From Sarcophilus harrisii (taxonomy: Eukaryota > Chordata > Mammalia > Dasyuromorphia > Dasyuridae), in the NCBI RefSeq assembly GCF_902635505.1, contig NC_045427.1, positions 54,958,539 through 55,022,538 on the forward strand: a DNA stretch of 64,000 nucleotides, given 5' to 3'. The position numbers and the translations under genes were made by a program. The notes beneath the pieces were generated by a model that was not told where the DNA came from, ran no database searches, and saw nothing but the letters and a program-made list of their open reading frames with translations. How positions within the stretch are numbered: position 1 is the stretch's first letter; each line of letters begins with the position of its first letter. This document shows positions 55,490 to 63,560 of the stretch, one piece after another.

Positions 55490-55770
55490 ATTTTAGAAAT
55501 TATAATAACAAGCTAGGGCATGTCCAAGGAATGGTGAAGGAACTTAAAACCTATATGGATTGTTTTTAGTAAATAGGAATGTTTAGTGTGAAGAAGAAGC
55601 TTTGAGGTAATAAAATAGTTGTTTTCAAATATCGAATGCCACTTATACTAGAAATGATACTTGAAATTTATTTGAATTCAGGTTTCTCCCAGTTCTAAGT
55701 TCATTGGATTATGGTAAGTGCCTTCCAAAGATAGAAATAAATCATGTTTTGTTGGGCCCTACAGGTAAAA
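55490..55770 (+). mobile_element. L3/CR1 LINE fragment
   Basis: 'aaggaatggtgaaggaactt', 'aggaatgtttagtgtgaaga', 'gttgttttcaaatatcgaat' parallel the CR1 3' region. Confidence 0.5.
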
Positions 55771-55865
55771 ACAGGACTAAAAGATATAAGTAATAGGAAA
55801 GCAGATTTCACCTCCAATCTGTCAGGGGACAAACTACAATTAGAAATGTCTTCAAGTAGAATGAG

Positions 55866-56125
55866 ATAGGGGCAACTGGATGATACAGTGGATAGAATAC
55901 TGGACCTGGATAGAATACTGAGTCAAGAAGGCAAATTTTCTTGAGTTCAAATCCAGCCTCAGATGGACACTTGCCAGCTGTGTGATTCAAATCATTTAAT
56001 CTGTTTACATCAGTTTCCTCATCTGTACAATGAACTGAAGAAGGAAATGGCAAACTACTTCAATAACTTTGCCAAGAAAACCCCAAAAGGGGTCATAAAG
56101 TGTTAGACATGACTGAAGTAACTCA
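55866..56125 (+). mobile_element. MAR1 SINE with an 18-bp tandem duplication
   Basis: 'gataggggcaactggatgat', 'agctgtgtgattcaaatcat', 'gaagaaggaaatggcaaact', 'ccccaaaaggggtcataaag'. 'ggatagaatactg' occurs at 55890 and 55908. Confidence 0.8.
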
Positions 56126-56243
56126 AAAGAAAGGAGAAGGTCAAGGTCAAAAGCCACTAAATGGCAAGAAGGCAAAAACTGTAACAAGTATATAAGTGCT
56201 ATACACTATATACCAGGCACTATGGTTTTAAAAGTTGTCTCCT

Positions 56244-56709
56244 AGACTTACATGAACTGATGCTAAGTGAAATGAGCAGAACCAGGAGATCATTATATAC
56301 CTCAATAACGATACTGTATGAGGATGTATTCTGATGGAAGTGGATTTCTTTGACAAAAAGAAGATCTAACTCAGTTTCAATTGATCAGTGATGGACAGAA
56401 GCAGCTACACCCAAAGAAAGAACATTGGGAAATGAATGTAAACTGTTTGCATTTTTGTTTTTCTTCCCAGGTTATTTTTACCTTCTGAATCCAATTCTCC
56501 CTGTGCAACAAAAGAACTGTTCGGTTCTACATACATATATTGTATCTAGGATATACTGTAACATATTTAACATGTATAGGACTGCTTGCCATCTGGGGGT
56601 GGGGGTAGAGGAAGGGAGGGGAAAAATCGGAACAGAAGTGACTGCAAAGGATAATGTTGTAAAAAAATTACCCTGGCATGGGTTCTGTCAATAAAAAAAG
56701 ATATTAAAA
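56244..56709 (+). mobile_element. 5'-truncated L1 LINE with perfect 14-bp duplication
   Basis: 'acatgaactgatgctaagtg', 'gaaatgagcagaaccaggag', 'catctgggggtgggggtaga', end 'ctgtcaataaaaaaagatat' and A tract. 'aaaagttgtctcct' flanks it at 56230-56243 and 56710-56723. Confidence 0.9.
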
Positions 56710-56723
56710 AAAAGTTGTCTCCT

Positions 56724-57229
56724 GCATGAAGAGGAACTGGAAGAAGCACAGTTATGAGGCCTTATCTTTAATACCTTTTTGAAGGATAGATTTTATTTAC
56801 CAAAAACTAGTCAAGATGTTTATACAGTTGGAAGGAATACTAGCCATCACCGTATGCAACCCCCTCACTAAATAAATGAGGAATGAGAGTTCCATTGGAT
56901 TATGAGCTAGGTAGATCTCTTCATTTAGGAAACAAGGTTCAGGTAAAGGAAATGAAGCTCCCTAAGATTTTTTTCCCTTTAGAGCACTTTTCTATGCACC
57001 TTGTAAATAGGAGTTGCCTAATAAATGTTTGTTGACATCCAGAGTTATCCAGTTGCTGTCAAAATTTAAAGCCAGATGAGTGAAGCAAATCGATTTTAGT
57101 AACAAATCCAGGAACTGACAAAACCAGAGGTGCAAGTGGAGAAATGGCATAATTTGGCTTCCAAACAGACCCACCAGGGGAAAAAACATATCAATAATCA
57201 GAGACAGGTCTAAAGAGGCAACCCTGGTC
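56724..57229. other. mostly unassigned, with an L2 3' end
   Basis: 56975-57040 reads 'tagagcacttttctatgcac' and 'ctaataaatgtttgttgaca', an L2/MIR terminus. The rest is not recognised. Confidence 0.45.
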
Positions 57230-57375
57230 CAGGGATCCATAGAATGGAAGGATTTAAAGCTGAAACGAACTTTAGGGATTATCTAACCAGATTCTTTTAT
57301 TTCACAAGTGAGGAAACTGAGGCTGAAAAAGGTTAATTGACTTTTCCAAGCTACAGCTTTTAGCTAGCAAATTCA
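57230..57375 (-). mobile_element. MIR SINE
   Basis: 'atttcacaagtgaggaaact' and 'gaggctgaaaaaggttaatt'. The last recognisable transposon before the CpG island. Confidence 0.6.
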
Positions 57376-57446
57376 GCACTTTTAATGAGGGAATTGCTCT
57401 TTCAGTTCCCATAGGAAGGGGTCCTTGTTTGACAAGGGGGGAGGAG

Positions 57447-57584
57447 CTGATCCATATAGAAAGAACTGACTCAAAGAGAGGAGAACTGATTTGGGGAACA
57501 GAATCCTGAATCAGGGGAGGAGTCCTTACTCAGAGAAGAGGGTCCTGGCTCAGGAAGGGAGTTCCAGCTTAGAGGGAGGAGGGG
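57447..57584. repeat. degenerate 20-bp minisatellite with AP-1-like words
   Basis: Seven consecutive 19-20 bp units start at 57447, 57466, 57486, 57506, 57525, 57545 and 57565, with a consensus near 'ctgactcaggaagaggagtc'. Four units carry AP-1-like heptamers: TGACTCA (57467), TGAATCA (57507), TTACTCA (57526) and TGGCTCA (57546). It lies about 700-850 bp upstream of the predicted transcription start. Confidence 0.75.
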
Positions 57585-57899
57585 TAGAGCTACAGAGATA
57601 GAAGTAGGGAGCTGTCCAAGTAAATTGGGATCCAAAGGAAAAGGCTGGTCCCAGGGAAGAGCACCCAGAACAAGAACAAGGAGATTCGGACTAGGGGTAG
57701 GGTCAGGGAGATGGAAGGAATCCTAGCACCAAAAGGAAAACGTGGGACTTTTCATTACTCGGGGGAAGAGAGACCCCTCAGACTGTGCCTCAGTTTCCCC
57801 ACCTAGTTATGCAAACCTGTAGTCCTGAGACAAGAAGTGTTAGAGCTACCCACCTTCTCCTTTTCCTACCCTCCCCCCCAGCCCCTTGGTTGGCCCTGC
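57585..57899. other. upstream flank of the CpG island
   Basis: AG-rich sequence becoming GC-rich after about 57,780. No repeat recognised. Confidence 0.4.
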
Positions 57900-58016
57900 C
57901 ACCCCAGAACTGTCCTGGCTCCGCGGGCATGCCCATCCTGCCTACTCTCCACTCTGCAAGTGCAGGCCTTCTGCTTAAGCAGAGACGCCCAAAACCTCCT
58001 TGCTCCCATCCCCGTA

Positions 58017-58037
58017 GTGCATCCTGGGAAATGCAGT
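58017..58037 (-). promoter_or_regulatory. ZNF143/THAP11 (SBS) motif 1
   Basis: Reverse strand reads 'actgcatttcccaggatgca', very close to the SBS consensus ACTACAATTCCCAGAATGC, including the invariant TTCCCAG core and TGC end. Confidence 0.75.
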
Positions 58038-58088
58038 ACGCCTCTGGGGGGATGATGCTGCCCAGTAAGCCCACTGTGTCTCCATGAG

Positions 58089-58111
58089 AACTGCATGTCC
58101 CAGAAATCGCG
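58089..58111 (+). promoter_or_regulatory. ZNF143/THAP11 (SBS) motif 2
   Basis: Forward strand reads 'aactgcatgtcccagaaatc'. The core is TGTCCCAG and the 3' half is weaker than in motif 1. Confidence 0.55.
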
Positions 58112-58124
58112 GGGGAAGCCCCGG

Positions 58125-58144
58125 GGCACGCTGGGGGCTGTGGT
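58125..58144 (-). promoter_or_regulatory. ZNF143/THAP11 (SBS) motif 3
   Basis: Reverse strand reads 'accacagcccccagcgtgcc'. It matches ACTACA, CCCAG and TGCC at the right spacing. Two of the three sites are on the reverse strand. Confidence 0.5.
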
Positions 58145-58270
58145 CCCAGCCCCCAGCAGCCGCCCCCGGGGATGGGGACCCTGGCTGGGGCTGAGGAGGT
58201 GGGGCTGAGACTGTCGAATCCACGGCGACGGGAGGCAGGCTGGGGGGGAGGGGGCCGGTCCAGGGCGGCG

Positions 58271-58275
58271 ATTGG
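58271..58275 (-). promoter_or_regulatory. inverted CCAAT box
   Basis: 'attggctgag' gives CCAAT on the reverse strand, the common NF-Y orientation, just before the predicted start. A GGGCGGAG Sp1-like word follows at 58293. Confidence 0.6.
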
Positions 58276-58289
58276 CTGAGGAGACGAGA

Positions 58290-58512
58290 TGCGGGCGGAG
58301 CCTGGCGCGGCCGGGCGAGGCGCGGAGCTGTTCAGAGCACCTGAGGTGCTGAGTCCGAGGGAGGCTCCGGGCGCGGAGCCGAAGCTGAGGCCGCCGCCGT
58401 CACGCTCACCCGCGGAGGGATGGGAACCGAAGCGAGCCGGGACACTCCGCAGCCTACGAACTGAGAGCCCACCGGCGTCAGGGAGAGAGGCGCCTGCCCA
58501 CTCGTCTGTCAG
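58290..58512 (+). other. first exon of an unidentified gene (start approximate)
   Basis: The sequence 'tctgtcag|gtgagtgtcc' at 58512/58513 is a textbook splice donor on the + strand. It lies about 240 bp after the inverted CCAAT box and SBS sites, inside the CpG island core, so a first exon ending there is the simplest reading. The start is inferred only from promoter elements and could be 40 bp either way; no TATA box is seen. The exon is probably mostly or wholly untranslated: an ATG in strong context at 58420 opens a 14-codon frame closed by TGA at 58462-58464. A second ATG at 58289 would stay open to the donor and would encode an Arg/Pro/Ala-rich N-terminus that I do not recognise. A 15-bp perfect palindrome, 'agcacctgaggtgct', lies at 58336-58350. 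The next exon is beyond the window, so the product cannot be named. Confidence 0.65.
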
Positions 58513-58770
58513 GTGAGTGTCCTGCCCACGAGCCTCGCGAGCCGGGCGGGGACGAGCTTCCCCGGGAGCCGGCTCTGGGAGCCACCGCCCGGGACGGAGC
58601 TGCCGCCCGGGAACGCACGGCCCGACACCTCGATCCCTCCCGCTCCAAACCCAGAGCCGACCTCCCCTGGGCTGGAAGGCGGCCCGGACACACGCCCCCC
58701 AACTGCTCCTTCCAGGGAAGGGACCGGCGAGCTCCCTCCTTTCATACTCATCCAAGGGGGACCCCACCCA

Positions 58771-59170
58771 ACCCCCACCTTGGAGCTACTCTGGCTGAGG
58801 ACAGGACGGTCAGGAGACCTCCCAGCTCAGCGCGGGATCCCCCAACCCCCATCTCAGCCCACCTGGGAGGAAAAACTGGGGAACTTTCCCCCGCCTCCTT
58901 CTCTGTTCAGGGATGAGGGGTACCCCAGCCCCTACCTGGAGCTGCTCTCCCTGGGGGCTGGGGTAGTCAGGAGACCTCTCTGGTTGCGCTTATGGAGGGG
59001 GAATAGGGGACCGCCAGCTCAGCCGTCCCAGGAGGGAAAACTGAGGGTCCCCCACCCTCCTTACCCAACTCCCAACTTAGAGCTGCTCTGTCTTTGGGGA
59101 GGAATGTGGGTAGGATATAAGGAACAAACCCCCGCCCCCCGCCCCCAGCTGTTTTGTGTGCCGCTATGAT
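58771..59170. repeat. diverged tandem repeat, period about 157 bp
   Basis: 'gtcaggagacct' occurs at 58809 and 58966, exactly 157 bp apart. Each is preceded by a 'ggagct(a/g)ctct' word (58782, 58938) and followed by 'cagctcagc' and 'gggaaaaactg'-like text. A third partial unit starts near 59072 with 'agagctgctctgtc', and weaker echoes occur at 59551 and 59621. Confidence 0.6.
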
Positions 59171-60523
59171 GGGGAGCTGTTCTTGCTGTGTGAATGGGGA
59201 TGGAGGACTGCTGGAAAGGATCTCACATTTCATCCCCGAAGCTTCTGTTTTTGGATGTGGGACTGAAAGAACCCCTGCCCCCGTCTGAATTGCTTTATGT
59301 GCAAGATACGGGTCTGAGAAAACCTCGTCCCTCTTTCTCAGTTGCTTTGTCTGTTCTGTGTAGATCGCGCGGTGGGCTGAGGGAGACCCTACACATTAGA
59401 GATACTCTGTGAGAAGAGAGAGGAGGACCACCGCCATCGAGATGCTTTTGCTTTTTTCGTTTGGGGTGGGGAGGGCTGAAGGACACCCTACTCTCCCCAT
59501 CCTCATCTCTCCCTGAGCGTGGGGCTGAAGGTGGAGGGGGGTTCTTCCATTCCCCACATCAGAGCTCGCTCTCCGCCTGGAATTGGGGGTGGGGACAAAG
59601 CTGAGAAAGACAGAAGGGACCCGCCCCCCGCCTGGAATCTGCTCTGTCCGAGGACCGAGATGCTGAGGGTGGGAGGAGGGAGACGTTGGGGAAACTCCGC
59701 TCTTGGTCTCGGAGGATCTTTTTCAACCCCCCAGTCCCCTATAGTTTTCAGGCAATTCGGCTCCCGAATCCCTTACCAGATTCTCTTTGGAATGAAGGAG
59801 CCTGGCACATGAGGGCGGGGCAAAGGTGCAGGCTTCCCTGTGTGTCTTTTTCTCCGTCTTTCCGATCCCACCCCCCCTACTTCTCACCCCCCTCACCTCC
59901 TCGGGCTGTGGAACATGTGTCCTAGGCCCCTTAGCTACGGCTTTTCTCGTTGCCAAGTGCCTGAGATTGGAGCCTACTGGATGTCGGGAAGCGGAATTGT
60001 TTCTCTCACACCTTCGACGGTGGGCGGGTGCCTTCTGATTAGGACGACCAAAGCTGATCTGTACCACCACCACCCCTCCCAGTGGTCCATCCACTGGTCT
60101 GGCTGAAGCTAAGTGGGGTCCGCAAGCCAAGCCCCCTCCTCGCTCCAGGAGCAATTGAGAGAAGAGAGGCGCCAGGAACCGCCCACTTGGGGGAATGTAT
60201 CTAAAGCCAAGTGGGGAGTTACTTCCGTGCCCAATTCCTTTTTAGTGTTTTCCCATTAGGCTTGTAGGTTTTAATGTTTCGGGCTTCATAAATCAGAGCC
60301 CAGGGAAAAAAAACGCTAACAAAAACGATGCAGCCCGTAGAGGCCTTGGAGTGTTTATTTGAATTGGGGTTTCTCCTTTCCGAGAGCTGAAGTGGGTGGT
60401 AAATGACAACAAACCATATGCTTCTAAACCCGTCCAGACATAATAGGTGTAATAGGTTGAGGTTTTCCTGATTGCTCTCCTGTGCCTGGAGAATCATGGT
60501 TGCTCTGCTGCATTTCAAGTACT

Positions 60524-60542
60524 GGGGGGGGGGGGGGGGGGG
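60524..60542. repeat. 19-nt G homopolymer
   Basis: Uninterrupted G run on the + strand between unique sequences. It is prone to length change and to assembly error. Confidence 0.95.
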
Positions 60543-60879
60543 AAACGCTGGTCCTGAGGAAACTCTGAAACAGCCTAACTGCCTGTCTTGGGCTTGCAGA
60601 ATGAAAATTAAGTTTAAGCTTAAAACGTGCCTTCAGCAAGACAAAAGCAGCCTCACATTCCCCCTCCTGGCTCCTGCAGAAGAAAAGAGGGGAAACCAGA
60701 GAGATCTGTTGTGCTCAAATGCAAATACAATCCAATTAACCCACTGACATATGGCCTGAACTCTTTTGCTTTATCCAAAGGGATATCCTATTTGATCATT
60801 TCTAAATGTGGGTTTTGGAGATATATCTAAGTGAATTGGAAACAAAGGTATACATTTTTATTTCCTTGGAGGCTGGGGG

Positions 60880-61480
60880 AGAGGAAAGAGCTGTACCAGC
60901 ACTCACTATACTAACTCGGCTCTGCAGAAGGGAGCCATCCAGGATTGTTCGGCTAATGAATTGTTGCAAATCTCATTAAGGCAAAAGGGAAGGCAGATCA
61001 AACATTTTCATTATTAAAGGCAGCCGATAATTCTAGATTAGCAGCTGCTTTCGCTCCGGTCTTTTTTAATGTTTCTTCTTCTGTCAGCCATTTTTGATCC
61101 AAGTGATCTTTTTAAAAATGCCTCTTTTCTACATTTTTTTGTTTGCATTTATGTCAGCATAGAAAGGAAGAAATGCTTTTGGTTGGATGCATGTCTTTAA
61201 TTCATACATTGGAATTGCTTCTCTTTTTATTTCCTATTTATGCAATTTAGCTTATTGTATGGAATTGAGGAGATAGCTAAAGTGTATTTTCAAGCGAAAA
61301 TGACACTTTTTTGGAGCCAGTCTCGGGTTTTTGTTGTTTTTTTTTAAAAGCACTTCAATCAGAAAATAGCCTTTCATTTAATCTCTCGTTTAGTTTTCTC
61401 AATGGTGGCTGAATTTGTTAAGACCTGTGATTTGACTATGAGCGATATGCTTTGCAGAAAAGCTGAGCCCAGAAGCCTTT
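60880..61480. promoter_or_regulatory. candidate intronic enhancer (conserved non-coding type)
   Basis: No transposon sequence is seen from about 60,130 to 61,850. Within it, 60940-61050 packs two ATTGTT Sox words (60944, 60960), a TGCAAAT octamer half (60966) touching the second one, TAAT/ATTA homeodomain cores (60953, 60974, 61008, 61027, 61035) and a CAGCTG E box (61042). A second cluster near 61180-61265 has 'tttaattcatac', 'tttatgcaatttagc' and 'cttattgtatgg'. It is AT-rich but of high complexity, as in vertebrate developmental enhancers. Function and conservation are inferred, not shown. Confidence 0.5.
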
Positions 61481-61859
61481 CTCTATGGGCTCTATATTTC
61501 AATGCAACAGACATAAAAGATTAGTTTGACTTCCAACATCCTTAATTGGTGTTTTTTTTCCCTGAAAAAATGGCTTGATCCTGGAGAATCACTGTGAATG
61601 TACGTTACTCTTGAAATTCTGCAGAGCATCCAGCTTCTTCCAGGTATAATAACCCCAGGACTTCCCTCCTGACTCCTTGCCTCAGTAATAAACTTTTCAC
61701 AACAGTAATAAGGCAGCACTAGGGACAGTGATTAATCATAGATGATTGTTTAGCTTGGCCACTGAATTGTTTTCTCATGTGAATTCATTAGAGGGAGTAA
61801 ATTGTGAATTCAATCATTGGGATTCTGTTAGAGGTGAAAGGATAGTGAGATTTTGTCTT

Positions 61860-62350
61860 AATGAAGTTGATAACTGCAAACAATATGTCATAGGTGTGAT
61901 GGGTCCGCCAAAAAGTTAGTGGTGGTCTCTGGAATAAGGAAGGAGATTGTACCATTCTCTGTAGCCTAAATTGGTCAGATTGGATCCACAGGATTATGTT
62001 CATTTCAGGACTCCTCATTTTAGACAGCACATAAATGGACTGGAGCATATCAAGAGGATGTTAACAGAATCATGAGGAGAATTGAAATGTAGGCGAAGAT
62101 GGTGAAGAAAATAGGGGAAGGTTCAGCCTGGAGAAAAGGAAACTCAGCAGGGACATGACTTGACCCTTGCTTTCAAATATTTGAGGAACTATCACAAGAA
62201 AGACGAATTCTACTTAATTCTCTTTGATTTCAGAGGGGAAACTAAAACCAACTGGTGAAAAAGCATAATTTTAGGAGGAAAGTTTTCAATTCAGTGTAGT
62301 AAAGAATTTACTAAAAATTGTCCCTACATGGATTGGGATATCTAGAAAAG
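61860..62350 (+). mobile_element. L3/CR1 LINE, 3' region
   Basis: 'tggagcatatcaagaggatg', 'ggttcagcctggagaaaagg', 'gcagggacatgacttgaccc', 'tttcaaatatttgaggaact'. Continues at 62835 after an L1 insertion. Confidence 0.7.
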
Positions 62351-62359
62351 AGTAAATTC

Positions 62360-62825
62360 CTATTACTGGAATGTTTTTAATCAAATTTATTTTTTGTAAT
62401 ATTTTAAGTTTCAAATTGTCTCCTTCCCTCCCTCCCCACCCCACATTAGAGATAGCCACCATTTGACACAGTAGATAGATAGATATAAATAGATATAGAT
62501 ATATTATATATGTATATATGTATACTCACAAATATGCATGTATATACACATGTGCACTGTGTACATATGTGTATATTTTACATATATGTAAAACCATACT
62601 ATGCATTCTTCTATTAATCAGTTCTGGAGGTAGATGGCATCTTCCTTCATAAGTCCTTTGTAGTTTATTTGAGTGTTTATGCTACTCAGAATAACTTAGT
62701 CATTCATAGTTGTTCTTGGAACAATATTGTTACTGTATACAGAACTCTCTTGATTCTGCTCATTTCACTTTTCATTATTTCATGAAAGTCTTTCTATGAT
62801 TTTCTAAAATTAGCCAGTTCATCAT
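62360..62825 (-). mobile_element. L1 LINE 3' UTR inserted in L3/CR1, with a TA microsatellite
   Basis: 'ctccttccctccctccccac', 'ttctggaggtagatggcatc', 'cagaataacttagtcattca', 'gattctgctcatttcacttt' read in reverse. 62471-62585 is a TAGA/TATA/TATG tract within it. Confidence 0.65.
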
Positions 62826-62834
62826 TTCTTACAC

Positions 62835-62950
62835 TGAAGATTTTCAAACAGAAACTAGACAATCACTAAAAGAGATGTTTTAAGGGAAATTCTACATTAA
62901 GGAGAGATTAAGCCAGATGATGTCTGAAGTGCCAAGATTCCATGATTCTG
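62835..62950 (+). mobile_element. L3/CR1 LINE, 3' end (continuation)
   Basis: 'tgaagattttcaaacagaaa', 'ccagatgatgtctgaagtgc', 'aagattccatgattctg' match the CR1/L3 3' terminus. Confidence 0.65.
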
Positions 62951-62961
62951 CTTTATACTTT

Positions 62962-63021
62962 AGTATTTTGTTGCTGGAAATTAAAACCCTAAAGTAAAGT
63001 AATTTCCAGCAACAAAATACT
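62962..63021. repeat. 22-bp perfect inverted repeat, 16-nt loop
   Basis: Arm 62962-62983 ('agtattttgttgctggaaat' plus 2) is the exact reverse complement of 63000-63021. A further copy of 'aacaaaatact' lies nearby, and 'actggttattaattcta' repeats at 63019 and 63058. Confidence 0.97.
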
Positions 63022-63164
63022 GGTTATTAATTCTACTGGTTATTTATTAATTAATCTACTGGTTATTAATTCTAAAATAAAACATGTAACAAAATACTAA
63101 TGTAGCTGGACAATATATCTACCGACTATGATTTTAGTTTTAACTTATAAAAAGTATAGTAAAT
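63022..63164. repeat. short direct repeats beside the hairpin
   Basis: 'actggttattaattcta' at 63019-63035 and 63058-63074, with a partial 'actggttatttattaa' between them. Confidence 0.85.
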
Positions 63165-63420
63165 GGGATGCAGGTTGCTAGTTGACACAACACTAGACTC
63201 AGAATCAGGAAGATCTGAATTCAAATTCTGCATCAGACTTTTAATAGTTATGTGACTCTGGGCAAATTATTTGATCTCTCTTAATTTCAATTTCTCATCT
63301 ATAAAAGGAGAATAATAACAGTACCTCCTTTCTGGGGATGTTGTGAGGCTCAAAGGAGACAACATGTGCAAAACACTTTTGCAAACTTTGAAGTGCAATA
63401 TAAATTTTAGCTATTATTGT
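63165..63420 (+). mobile_element. MIR/THER-type SINE, full length
   Basis: 'gactcagaatcaggaagatc', 'ttatgtgactctgggcaaat', 'gtgaggctcaaaggagacaa', 'gcaaactttgaagtgcaata'. Confidence 0.75.
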
Positions 63421-63424
63421 GGTT

Positions 63425-63560
63425 TTGGTTATACTTTAGCTAACCATATGATCTTGTTCAACTTCACTTCTGAGTCTCAGTTTCCTAGCCTGTCAAATAA
63501 GAAGATTGGACTAGATGATCTCTAAGTTTCCTTCCTGCTCTTCATTTATGATCTATGAAT
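63425..63560 (+). mobile_element. MIR SINE
   Basis: 'ctgagtctcagtttcctagc' and 'ggactagatgatctctaagt', then 'cctgctcttcatttatgatc'. Confidence 0.65.

Larger units (their letters stand above)
57900..60050. promoter_or_regulatory. CpG island (core 57,900-58,800 with sparser shoulder)
   Basis: CG dinucleotides are frequent here and almost absent from the preceding 57 kb. Density is highest at 58,090-58,720 and falls off to about 60,050. GC-rich open frames on both strands, including a 325-codon reverse frame, are by-products of composition. The island embraces the predicted promoter, first exon and start of the first intron. Confidence 0.9.

Noticed and set aside
57790-58767. 325-codon open frame on the reverse strand
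   Set aside because: It spans the CpG island antisense to the predicted first exon, is Gly/Pro/Arg/Ser-rich by composition, and shows no domain. Stops are rare in GC-rich DNA.
58513-59169. 218-codon frame on the + strand
   Set aside because: Its ATG arises from the splice donor region and its Pro-rich sequence reflects the diverged 157-bp tandem repeat in the intron.
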